From Paracoccaceae bacterium (GTDB lineage Bacteria > Pseudomonadota > Alphaproteobacteria > Rhodobacterales > Rhodobacteraceae): DNA of 22,892 nt. Under the pieces are notes generated by a model, which was not told the origin of the DNA, did no database searches, and saw nothing but the letters and a program-made list of their open reading frames with translations. The translations under genes and the position numbers were made by a program. The stretch lies in NCBI GenBank assembly GCA_024644285.1, contig JAHELH010000007.1:1-22892 (forward strand), in the 5' to 3' direction. How positions within the stretch are numbered: the stretch's first letter is position 1; every line of letters begins with the position of its first letter. This document shows positions 1-6,989 of this stretch, in pieces.

Positions 1-1
1 C

Positions 2-214
2 AACTGCCTGAAGAACGACAACATCGTTTATATCGGCGATCTCATCCAGAAGACCGAGGCCGAGATGCTGCGCACACCGAACTTCGGCCGCAAGTCGCTG
101 AACGAGATCAAGGAAGTGCTCTCGGGCATGGGCCTGCACCTTGGCATGGATGTCGAGGAATGGCCGCCGGAGAACATCGAGGACCTGGCGAAGAAGTTCG
201 AAGACCAGTTCTGA
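2..214 (+). CDS. rpoA: RNA polymerase alpha subunit, C-terminal fragment
   Basis: Partial gene entering from the left edge; 70 codons and a TGA stop are visible. The reading frame gives the C-terminal domain of the alpha subunit (alpha-CTD). It contains NCLKNDNIVYIGDL, then TPNFGRKSLNEIKEVL, the helix-turn region that contacts UP-element DNA and class I activators, and an acidic tail ending FEDQF. The alpha subunit nucleates core RNA polymerase assembly. It is followed by rplQ, the standard bacterial order at the end of the spc/alpha ribosomal operon. The start and N-terminal dimerisation domain lie outside the window. Confidence 0.97.
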   Translation, partial: NCLKNDNIVYIGDLIQKTEAEMLRTPNFGRKSLNEIKEVLSGMGLHLGMDVEEWPPENIEDLAKKFEDQF

Positions 215-225
215 GATCGGGCCGC

Positions 226-287
226 GGGTGCGCCATGAATGCGCACCCTACGCCACCCCCCGTCGGGTGCGCATTCATGGCGCACCC
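226..287. repeat. Nested inverted repeat (REP-like) between rpoA and rplQ
   Basis: Two 23-base arms at 226-248 and 265-287 are exact reverse complements of each other, separated by a 16-base loop. Each arm is itself a hairpin: GGGTGCGC, a 7-base loop, then GCGCACCC. The element can therefore fold either as one long stem or as two short ones. It contains no gene and is not followed by a T-run, so it does not look like a simple terminator. It resembles the short GC-rich extragenic palindromes found between genes in many proteobacteria. It could affect mRNA processing or stability between rpoA and rplQ; that role is inference. Confidence 0.85.
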
Positions 288-320
288 CGCGCAAGACCCG
301 GGCATCCCGCCCCAAGGAGA

Positions 321-341
321 GCCGGCGCCACGCACGCCGGC
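321..341 (+). repeat. Short inverted repeat in rplQ leader
   Basis: GCCGGCG at 321-327 pairs with CGCCGGC at 335-341 around a 7-base loop, about 50 bases before the rplQ start. No T-run follows, so a terminator is unlikely. It may be a leader hairpin in the rpoA-rplQ transcript, but the function is unknown. Confidence 0.45.
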
Positions 342-389
342 CGGACAAAGCAAAACCGCCCGTAGAGGGCACGCTACTGGAGAAGAAAC

Positions 390-809
390 ATGCGTCACGC
401 CCGCGGCTACCGCCGCCTCAACCGTACCCACGAGCACCGCAAGGCGCTGTTCGCCAATATGGCCGGCTCGCTGATCGAGCACGAGCAGATCAAGACCACC
501 CTGCCCAAGGCCAAGGAACTGAAGCGCGTCGCCGACAAGCTGGTCACCCTGGCCAAGCGCGGCGACCTGCACTCCCGCCGCCAGGCCGCCAGCGCGCTCA
601 AGCAGGACGCCCACGTCGCCAAGCTGTTCGACGTGCTCGGCCCGCGCTATGCCGAGCGCCAGGGCGGCTATGTCCGCGTGCTGAAGGCCGGCTTCCGGTA
701 CGGCGACATGGCGCCGATGGCGATCGTCGAACTGGTCGACCGGGACACCGACGCCAAGGGCAAGGCCGACAAGGAACGCCTCGCCGCCGAAGAGGCCGCC
801 GAGGAATAA
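390..809 (+). CDS. rplQ: 50S ribosomal protein L17
   Basis: Protein of 139 residues. It opens with MRHARGYRRLNRTHEHRKAL, and FANMAGSLIEHEQIKTT follows, which is characteristic of L17 of the large ribosomal subunit. The E. coli protein is about 127 residues; the extra length here is a charged C-terminal tail rich in K, E and A (about residues 118-139). The start is ATG at 390, preceded by the purine-rich GGAGAAG. It lies 175 bases after rpoA, an unusually long gap for this pair, filled by the inverted repeats described separately. A terminator follows directly, so this is the last gene of the ribosomal operon. Confidence 0.98.
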   Translation: MRHARGYRRLNRTHEHRKALFANMAGSLIEHEQIKTTLPKAKELKRVADKLVTLAKRGDLHSRRQAASALKQDAHVAKLFDVLGPRYAERQGGYVRVLKAGFRYGDMAPMAIVELVDRDTDAKGKADKERLAAEEAAEE

Positions 810-839
810 GGGGAAACCCCCACCGGACAGTGAAGTCGG

Positions 840-862
840 GGCCGTCCTTCGGGGCGGCCTTT
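840..862 (+). terminator. Rho-independent terminator after rplQ
   Basis: GGCCGTCC (840-847), a TTCG tetraloop (848-851) and GGGCGGCC (852-859) form an 8-bp stem with one G-T wobble, followed by TTT and a T-rich stretch. It ends the ribosomal operon, 31 bases after the rplQ stop and 31 bases before rarA. Confidence 0.85.
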
Positions 863-893
863 CGCTTTCGCGCGCAAGGGTTACATTCGCTCC

Positions 894-2210
894 ATGGCCG
901 ACCTCTTCGACGCCCTGCCGACCGAGCCGCCCAAGGACGCCCCGCGCCCGCTGGCCGACCGGCTGCGTCCGAAGAAGCTGTCCGAGGTGATCGGCCAGGA
1001 AAAGGTGCTGGGCCCGGATGCGCCGCTGGGCGTGATGCTGGCGTCGAAATCCTTGGGCTCGCTGATCTTCTGGGGTCCGCCCGGGGTCGGCAAGACCACC
1101 ATCGCGCGCCTGCTGGCCGACGAGACCGACCTGCATTTCGTGCAGATCAGCGCGATCTTCACCGGCGTGCAGGACCTGCGCAAGGTCTTCGAGGCGGCCA
1201 AGCACCGGCGGGCGAACGGGCAGGGCACGCTGCTCTTCGTCGACGAGGTCCACCGCTTCAACAAGGCGCAGCAGGACGGCTTCCTGCCGCATATGGAGGA
1301 CGGCACCATCCTGCTGGTCGGCGCCACCACGGAAAACCCCTCGTTCGAGCTCAACTCCGCGCTGCTCTCCCGCGCGCAAGTGCTTGTGCTGGAACGGCTT
1401 TCCCTGGCCGACCTCGAGCGCCTCGCGCAGCGCGCCGAGCATGAACTGAACACGCCCCTGCCGCTCGACGGTCCGGCGCGCGAGGCGCTTTTGGAGATGG
1501 CAGACGGCGACGGCCGGGCGCTGTTGAACCTGATCGAGCAGATCGCCGCCTGGAAGACCGGCAAGAAGCTGACCCCCGAGGCGCTTGCCGCCCGGCTGCA
1601 GAAACGCGCCGCGCAATACGACAAGTCGGGCGACGCGCATTACAACCTGATCTCTGCGCTGCACAAATCCGTCCGCGGCTCCGATCCCGACGCCGCACTC
1701 TACTGGCTGGCGCGGATGCTCGCCGGCGGCGAGGACCCGCGCTATCTCGCCCGCCGCATCACGCGCATGGCCATCGAGGATATCGGGCTGGCCGACCCGC
1801 AGGCCCAGCGCGTCTGCCTCGACGCCTGGGAGACCTACGAGCGCCTCGGCAGCCCCGAGGGCGAACTGGCGCTTGGGCAGGCGGTGACCTACCTGGCGCT
1901 GGCGCCGAAATCGAACGCGGGCTACGTGGGATACAAGGCGGCGATGGCGGCGGCGAAGAAGACCGGCAGCGAACCGCCGCCCAAGCACATCCTCAACGCG
2001 CCGACCAGGCTGATGAAGGAGCAGGGCTATGCCGAGGGCTATGCCTACGACCACGACGCCGAGGACGCGTTCTCCGGCCAGAGCTACTTCCCCGACGGCA
2101 TGAAACGCGGCGTCTACTACCAACCGGTCGAGCGCGGCTTCGAGCGCGAACTGAAGAAGCGGCTGGACTTCTTCGTGAAGAAGCGCGCCGAGCGCGGCGG
2201 CGGCGGTTGA
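894..2210 (+). CDS. rarA: Replication-associated recombination AAA+ ATPase RarA (MgsA)
   Basis: Protein of 438 residues, the normal length for RarA/MgsA, the bacterial homologue of Mgs1/WRNIP1. It acts at stalled replication forks, linked to SSB and single-strand gaps. Visible motifs are RPKKLSEVIGQ near the N-terminus (residues 25-35), Walker A GPPGVGKT at 61-68, Walker B LLFVDEVH at 113-120, and the sensor-1/arginine-finger region GATTENPSFELNSALLSR at 143-160. The C-terminal half contains the family block RRITRMAIEDIGLADP and the tetramerisation region. The start is ATG at 894; there is no strong Shine-Dalgarno, only AAGGG further upstream. It follows the rplQ terminator, so it probably has its own promoter, and it leads into crcB after a 31-base gap. 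Confidence 0.95.
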   Translation: MADLFDALPTEPPKDAPRPLADRLRPKKLSEVIGQEKVLGPDAPLGVMLASKSLGSLIFWGPPGVGKTTIARLLADETDLHFVQISAIFTGVQDLRKVFEAAKHRRANGQGTLLFVDEVHRFNKAQQDGFLPHMEDGTILLVGATTENPSFELNSALLSRAQVLVLERLSLADLERLAQRAEHELNTPLPLDGPAREALLEMADGDGRALLNLIEQIAAWKTGKKLTPEALAARLQKRAAQYDKSGDAHYNLISALHKSVRGSDPDAALYWLARMLAGGEDPRYLARRITRMAIEDIGLADPQAQRVCLDAWETYERLGSPEGELALGQAVTYLALAPKSNAGYVGYKAAMAAAKKTGSEPPPKHILNAPTRLMKEQGYAEGYAYDHDAEDAFSGQSYFPDGMKRGVYYQPVERGFERELKKRLDFFVKKRAERGGGG

Positions 2211-2241
2211 CAAGACCCTGTCCGCGGGAAAGACAACCGGC

Positions 2242-2619
2242 ATGATCTGGACCCTGTCCCAAGTCGCCCTGGGCGGCGCCATCGGCGCCAGCCTGCGCTA
2301 TGCCACCGGGGTGGCGATCACGCGCATGGTCGGCCACGGCTTTCCGGTGGCGATCATCACGGTCAACGTCCTGGGGTCGTTCCTGATGGGGGTCTTCGTG
2401 GTCGCAGCCGCGCATCGCGGCCTGACCCACCTGGCCCCCTTCATCATGACCGGCATCCTGGGCGGCTTCACCACCTTCTCGGCGTTCTCGCTGGAAACCG
2501 TCACGCTGTTCGAGCGCGGGCAGACCGGGCTCGCGGCGCTGTACGTGGCGCTGTCGGTCTGCCTGTCCATCGGCGGCCTGTTCCTCGGCCTCTGGGCCGC
2601 GCGCGGGATCTTCGCATGA
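2242..2619 (+). CDS. crcB: Fluoride ion channel CrcB/Fluc
   Basis: Small membrane protein of 125 residues with four predicted hydrophobic segments, the Fluc/CrcB layout; these dual-topology dimers export fluoride. Signature blocks are GGAIGASLRY (11-20), the NVLGSFLMG segment with its conserved Asn (N42), and GGFTTFSAFSLE (74-85), which carries the phenylalanines and polar residues lining the fluoride path. The start is ATG at 2242. The stop overlaps the ATG of the next gene in an ATGA junction at 2616-2619, implying translational coupling. I see no fluoride riboswitch in the 31 bases upstream; expression probably comes from the rarA side. Confidence 0.94.
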   Translation: MIWTLSQVALGGAIGASLRYATGVAITRMVGHGFPVAIITVNVLGSFLMGVFVVAAAHRGLTHLAPFIMTGILGGFTTFSAFSLETVTLFERGQTGLAALYVALSVCLSIGGLFLGLWAARGIFA

Positions 2620-3659
2620 GCGGGGTGCAATCCGTCCAGATCGGCCCCGACGAGGCCGAGCAGCGACTCGACCGCTGGTTTCGCAGGCGCTTTCCGCAGG
2701 TCAGCCAGGGTCAGATCGAGAAGATGTGCCGCAAGGGCGAGATCCGGGTCGATGGCGGCCGGGTCAAGGCCGCCAGCCGGGTAGGGCCGGGTCAGACGGT
2801 CCGCATACCGCCGTTGCCGGACGCCCGGGAACGTCCCAGGGCGCAAGCGCCGCGGATTTCGGACGCCGATGCCGAGATGATCCAGAAGGCGGTGCTGTTC
2901 CGCGACGACCACCTGATCGTGCTGAACAAGCCCGCCGGCCTGCCGACCCAGGGCGGCAGCAAGCAGACCCGGCATGTCGACGGGCTGTCCGAGGCCTTGC
3001 GCTTCGGCAGGGACCAGAACCCCCGCCTGGTGCACAGGCTCGACAAGGATACCTCCGGCGTCCTGCTGCTGGCGCGGACGCAGGCCGTGGCCAGCGCCCT
3101 GACGGCGGCCTTCCGGCATCGTGAAACCCGCAAGATCTACTGGGCGGCGGTGGCCGGCGTGCCCGCCCCGCGCATGGGGTCGGTGAAATACGGGCTGGTC
3201 AAGGCGCCGGGCCATGGGCCCAAGGGAGAGGGCGAGAAGATGCTCTGCATCCATCCTGATGACCTGGCCGCGACACCGGGGGCGAAACGGGCGCAGACCG
3301 ACTACGCGGTGCTGGCGTCGCTGGCCAAACGGGCCGCCTGGGTCGCACTGGAGCCGGTCACGGGCCGCACCCACCAATTGCGCGCGCACATGTCCGAACT
3401 GGGACACCCGATCATCGGCGACGGCAAGTACGGCGGCTCGGGCCAGGAAAACCTGGGCGACGGCTGGGGCGCGATGCTGGGCGGAGAGATATCCCGCAAG
3501 CTGCACCTGCATGCCCGGCTGCTGCGCATCGAGCATCCCGTGACGCTGGCGCAGATGACGTTCGTCGCGCCTTTGCCCGACCACATGGCGCGCACCTGGC
3601 AGACCTTCGACTGGCATGCTTCCGACGTGCCGGCCGACCCGTTTTCGGAGGCCGCATGA
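2616..3659 (+). CDS. RluC/RluA-family 23S rRNA pseudouridine synthase
   Basis: Protein of 347 residues with an N-terminal S4 RNA-binding domain (about residues 15-65) and a pseudouridine synthase catalytic domain. The catalytic motif HRLDKDTSG is at 140-148, with D143 as the nucleophilic aspartate. Further family blocks are LIVLNKPAGLPTQGG (100-114) and the GRTHQLRAHM segment, followed by HPIIGDGKYGG. Domain order and length match RluC, which modifies 23S rRNA positions 955, 2504 and 2580 in E. coli; the target here is inferred. The gene is coupled by 4-base overlaps to crcB upstream and to the ATP12-type gene downstream. Confidence 0.92.
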   Translation: MSGVQSVQIGPDEAEQRLDRWFRRRFPQVSQGQIEKMCRKGEIRVDGGRVKAASRVGPGQTVRIPPLPDARERPRAQAPRISDADAEMIQKAVLFRDDHLIVLNKPAGLPTQGGSKQTRHVDGLSEALRFGRDQNPRLVHRLDKDTSGVLLLARTQAVASALTAAFRHRETRKIYWAAVAGVPAPRMGSVKYGLVKAPGHGPKGEGEKMLCIHPDDLAATPGAKRAQTDYAVLASLAKRAAWVALEPVTGRTHQLRAHMSELGHPIIGDGKYGGSGQENLGDGWGAMLGGEISRKLHLHARLLRIEHPVTLAQMTFVAPLPDHMARTWQTFDWHASDVPADPFSEAA

Positions 3660-4381
3660 GCGAATGGCGCGCCAGACGCTTCTGGAAAGAGGCGCGCGTG
3701 GTGGCCGAGGCCGACGGTTTCGGCATCGCCCTCGACGATCGTCCGGTGCGCACGCCGGGCAAGCTGCCCCTGCGTGTGCCAACCCGCGCCCTGGCGCGGG
3801 CCCTGGCGGCGGAATGGGACGCGCAGGAGGGTCGGATCGATCCCGGGGCGATGCCGCTGACCCGCGCCGCCAATTCCGCTATCGAGAAGGTCGCTCCGCA
3901 ACAAGGCGCGGTGGCGGCGATGCTGGCGGCCTATGGCGACACGGACCTGACCTGTTACCGCGCCGACGGGCCGGAAGGTCTGGTGCGGCGGCAGTCCGAG
4001 GCCTGGGACCCGTTGCTGGACTGGGCCGCAAGCCGGTACGGGGCGCGGCTGATCCCGGTCCAGGGCGTGATGCACCAGCCGCAAAACGCGACGGCATTGC
4101 AGCGCCTCGAAGCGCCGGTACTCGGCATGACTGCGTTTCAGCTGGCCGGACTTCACGATCTTGTCAGCCTCTCGAGCTCTCTGATCATCGGTCTGGCGGC
4201 GGTCGAGGGGCTGTTTCCGGCCGACGATCTCTGGGCGCGGTCGAGAATCGATGAGGATTGGCAGATCCATCAATGGGGCGAGGACGCCGAGGCGGCGCGG
4301 GCGGCCGCGACCGAGAAGCGCGCCTTTCTCGACGGGCTGGAATTTTTTCGGCTGAGTTCGCAAAAAAGCGTGACCGCCTAG
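3656..4381 (+). CDS. ATP12 family F1-ATPase assembly chaperone
   Basis: Protein of 241 residues matching the ATP12 family, which in mitochondria and alphaproteobacteria helps assemble F1-ATPase by binding the alpha subunit. Visible family features are the N-terminal WRARRFWKEARV, then DDRPVRTPGKLPL (about 27-39), AAEWDAQ (51-57), and the conserved C-terminal SRIDEDWQIHQWGED motif. There is no signal peptide or membrane segment, so it is cytoplasmic. The start is ATG at 3656, overlapping the stop of the pseudouridine synthase. The ATP synthase genes are not in the window. ATP12 homologues are largely confined to alphaproteobacteria and eukaryotes, which supports the taxonomic placement. Confidence 0.92.
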   Translation: MSEWRARRFWKEARVVAEADGFGIALDDRPVRTPGKLPLRVPTRALARALAAEWDAQEGRIDPGAMPLTRAANSAIEKVAPQQGAVAAMLAAYGDTDLTCYRADGPEGLVRRQSEAWDPLLDWAASRYGARLIPVQGVMHQPQNATALQRLEAPVLGMTAFQLAGLHDLVSLSSSLIIGLAAVEGLFPADDLWARSRIDEDWQIHQWGEDAEAARAAATEKRAFLDGLEFFRLSSQKSVTA

Positions 4382-4579
4382 CGGCTTGGCAACCGGGCCA
4401 AATGCTCAATTCTTCGGCATGCGGACCGTGGTTTACCCTAGTGCAGCCTTGACCTTTTGGGCCGGTTTCGACCAAACTCCGCGTGCTAGAGGGGAAACCT
4501 TCCCCTAGTCCAACACAACCCGGCCAGGATGCCGGGATCCCGCTCGCTTACCCGGGCGGTCCATCAGGAAGAGGTAAAA
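4382..4579 (+). promoter_or_regulatory. aapJ upstream region with candidate promoter and leader hairpin
   Basis: This 198-base gap carries no gene. TTGACC at 4449-4454, followed after 18 bases by CAAACT (4473-4478), is a plausible but imperfect sigma-70 promoter. An inverted repeat at 4486-4508 (CTAG, a bulged A, GGGGAA, loop ACC, TTCCCC, TAG) lies just downstream, in the expected 5' leader. It could be an operator or an mRNA hairpin. A strong Shine-Dalgarno, AGGAAGAGG at 4566-4574, precedes the aapJ ATG at 4580 and decides its start. Confidence 0.5.
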
Positions 4580-5599
4580 ATGAAAAAATCCGTACTTCTT
4601 GGCGCGCTCACCGTCGCCGGCCTTGCCGCTGGCGCAGCTGCGGCTGCTACGGTTGACGACGTCAAGGCACGCGGCAAGCTGAACTGCGGGGTGACCACCG
4701 GCCTCGTGGGCTTCGCCGCCCCCGACGCCAACGGCAACTGGGACGGCTTCGACGTCGGCGTCTGCCGTGCCGTCGCGGCCGCCGTTCTCGGCGACCCGAT
4801 GGCGGTCGAATTCGTGCCCACGACCGGCAAGACCCGCTTCACCGCGCTTGCCTCGGGCGAAATCGACATGCTGGCCCGCAACACCACCTGGACCTTCAGC
4901 CGCGACGTGGACCTGAAGTTCACCTTCGTCGGCGTGAACTACTATGACGGCCAGGGCTTCATGGTGCCGAAAGAGCTGGGCGTGTCCTCGGCCAAGGATC
5001 TCGACGGCGCCACCGTCTGCATCCAGACCGGCACCACGACCGAACTGAACCTCGCGGACTTCTTCCGCGCCAACGGCATCAGCTACGAGCCGGTTCCGAT
5101 CGAGACCAACGCCGAGGCCCAGCAGCAGTACCTTGCCGGCGCCTGCGACGTCTACACCACCGACGCGTCCGGCCTGGCCGCGACCCGCGCCACCTTCGAG
5201 AATCCGGCCGACCACGTTCTGCTGCCCGAGATCATCTCGAAAGAGCCGCTGGGCCCGCTGGTCCGTCACGGCGACGACGAATGGGCCGACATCGTCCGCT
5301 GGACGCTGAACGCGCTGATCACCGCCGAAGAGCTGGGCGTCAGCTCGGCCAATGTCGGCGAGATGTCGATGGAAGCGGGAAGCAACCCCGAGATCAACCG
5401 TCTCCTGGGCACCGAGGGCAACCTTGGCGAGATGCTCGGCCTGTCGGCTGACTGGGCCAAGAACGCCATCGCCGCCGTGGGCAACTACGGTGAGCTGTTC
5501 GAGAAGAACATCGGCGAGAACACCCCGATCGGCCTGTCGCGCGGCCTGAACGCGCAGTGGACCGAGGGCGGCCTGATCTACTCGCCGCCGTTCCGGTAA
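4580..5599 (+). CDS. aapJ: General L-amino-acid ABC transporter, periplasmic binding protein
   Basis: Protein of 339 residues. A lysine-led hydrophobic signal peptide (MKKSVLLGALTVAGLAAG) is probably cut near residue 22, before ATVDDVKARGKLNCGV. The mature part is a family-3 solute-binding protein: GFDVGVCRAVAAAVLGD, then VEFVPTTGKTRFTALASGEIDM, and NTTWTFSRDVDLKFTF. Length and sequence style match AapJ/BztA, the binding protein of the broad-range amino-acid permease of rhizobia and Rhodobacter. I chose ATG at 4580 over upstream codons because of the Shine-Dalgarno and the signal peptide. It is the first gene of aapJQMP and is followed by a hairpin that probably lets it be made in excess over the membrane components. 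Confidence 0.94.
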   Translation: MKKSVLLGALTVAGLAAGAAAAATVDDVKARGKLNCGVTTGLVGFAAPDANGNWDGFDVGVCRAVAAAVLGDPMAVEFVPTTGKTRFTALASGEIDMLARNTTWTFSRDVDLKFTFVGVNYYDGQGFMVPKELGVSSAKDLDGATVCIQTGTTTELNLADFFRANGISYEPVPIETNAEAQQQYLAGACDVYTTDASGLAATRATFENPADHVLLPEIISKEPLGPLVRHGDDEWADIVRWTLNALITAEELGVSSANVGEMSMEAGSNPEINRLLGTEGNLGEMLGLSADWAKNAIAAVGNYGELFEKNIGENTPIGLSRGLNAQWTEGGLIYSPPFR

Positions 5600-5612
5600 G
5601 ATCACGACACTC

Positions 5613-5640
5613 AAGGGCGCGGCCACGGTCGCGCCCTTTT
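5613..5640 (+). terminator. Hairpin after aapJ (partial terminator or mRNA stabiliser)
   Basis: AAGGGCGCG (5613-5621) and CGCGCCCTT (5630-5638) form a perfect 9-bp stem with an 8-base loop, ending in TTTT. It sits 13 bases after the aapJ stop and 88 bases before aapQ. Such hairpins after binding-protein genes commonly cause partial termination or protect the upstream mRNA, raising binding protein over permease. Confidence 0.8.
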
Positions 5641-5728
5641 GCCAAGACGCGAAGAACGAGGGCCCCGGGCCGGGACATGCGCCAACAGCATGCCGATGGA
5701 TGCGCCGGGGAAAAGGGGAGCGTCCTTC

Positions 5729-6988
5729 ATGACGACCATTACCGATCCGCAAAGGGAAACCTTCCGCCTCGGTATGCTGATCTACGATACGCGGTATCGC
5801 TCGATGACCATCCAGGTCGTGGCGCTGATCGCGTTCCTGATCCTGATTGGCTGGCTGATCTCCAACACCGCGCAAAACCTCGCGGATCTGGGCAAAGAGC
5901 CCAGCTTCCGCTTCCTGTGGGAACCCGCCGGCTACGACATCAACCAGCGCCTGCTGGACTACAATTCGCAGGACACGCATCTCCGCGCCGCCGTCCTGGG
6001 CCTGTTGAACACGCTGCTCGTCGCCGTGATGGGCTGCATCACCGCCACCATCCTCGGCGTCATCATCGGCGTTCTGCGGCTGTCGCCGAACTGGCTGGTC
6101 GGCCGTCTGATGACGGTCTACGTCGAGATGTTCCGGAACGTCCCGGTGCTGCTCTGGATCGTCTTCATCATGGCGATCACCATCGAAACGCTGCCACAGC
6201 CGCGGGATTTCCGGGGCGAGGATGCGGCGGCGACGATGAAGGTGTTCGACAGCGTCGCCATAACCAATCGCGGTCTCTACATCCCCGAGCCGCTGTTCAG
6301 CCGCGGGCTGGGCGATGTCGAGGTCGCCGGCAACCGCTTCGAGATCAGCCTTGACCTGATCCTTCTGCTGGTCGTGTTCGGGGCAAGCCTTTACGCCAGC
6401 GCGCAGGTCAAGCATCGCGCGGACCGTATACAGGAACAGACCGGGGTCAGACCCAAAACCTTCTGGAAACGCAGCGCCATCGTGGTTCTGCCGACAGTCT
6501 TCACGCTGGCCATTCTCGGTTTCCACCTCGGCTATCCCGCGCTGAAGGGCTTCAATTTCCAGGGCGGCATCTACATGCGCAACTCGCTGATCGCGCTGTG
6601 GCTGGCCCTGTCGCTTTACACCGCGGCCTTCATCGCCGAGATCGTCCGCGCCGGGATCATGGCCATCTCCAAGGGCCAGACAGAGGCGGCCAGCGCCCTG
6701 GGCCTGCGTCCCAAGCGGGTGATGAGCCTGGTGATCCTGCCGCAAGCTCTGCGGGTGATCATCCCGCCCTTGATCTCGAACTACCTCAACCTGACCAAGA
6801 ACTCGTCGCTGGCCATCGCCGTGGGCTACATGGACCTGACCGGCACGCTGATGGGCATCACGCTCAACCAGACCGGCCGCGAGCTGGAAACGGTGCTGAT
6901 GGGCATGCTGGTCTACCTGATCATCTCGCTTTCGATCTCGGCGGTGATGAACTGGTACAACAATCGCGTCAAACTGGTGGAGCGGTAA
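5729..6988 (+). CDS. aapQ: General L-amino-acid ABC transporter, permease AapQ
   Basis: Inner-membrane protein of 419 residues with about eight hydrophobic segments and a long periplasmic insertion (roughly residues 155-205), as in AapQ/BztB. The BPD_transp_1 permease domain is split around that insertion. The EAA loop that docks onto the ATPase is EIVRAGIMAISKGQTEAASA (304-323), followed by GLRPKRVMSLVILPQAL. The start is ATG at 5729, preceded by AAAGGGGAG about nine bases upstream; earlier in-frame codons give a charged, non-conserved leader. It is followed after one base by aapM. Confidence 0.93.
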   Translation: MTTITDPQRETFRLGMLIYDTRYRSMTIQVVALIAFLILIGWLISNTAQNLADLGKEPSFRFLWEPAGYDINQRLLDYNSQDTHLRAAVLGLLNTLLVAVMGCITATILGVIIGVLRLSPNWLVGRLMTVYVEMFRNVPVLLWIVFIMAITIETLPQPRDFRGEDAAATMKVFDSVAITNRGLYIPEPLFSRGLGDVEVAGNRFEISLDLILLLVVFGASLYASAQVKHRADRIQEQTGVRPKTFWKRSAIVVLPTVFTLAILGFHLGYPALKGFNFQGGIYMRNSLIALWLALSLYTAAFIAEIVRAGIMAISKGQTEAASALGLRPKRVMSLVILPQALRVIIPPLISNYLNLTKNSSLAIAVGYMDLTGTLMGITLNQTGRELETVLMGMLVYLIISLSISAVMNWYNNRVKLVER

Positions 6989-6989
6989 G

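Noticed and set aside
2220..2241. Fluoride riboswitch before crcB.
   Set aside because: Only 31 bases separate rarA and crcB, too short for the aptamer, and no matching fold was seen in the end of rarA.
108..2282. A 724-codon open frame on the - strand, and similar long antisense frames at 4505-7012, 12856-14721 and 21493-22746.
   Set aside because: They lie opposite rarA, aapJQ, yidC and the flavoprotein gene. High GC removes stop codons from the opposite strand, and their translations are low-complexity and match no family.
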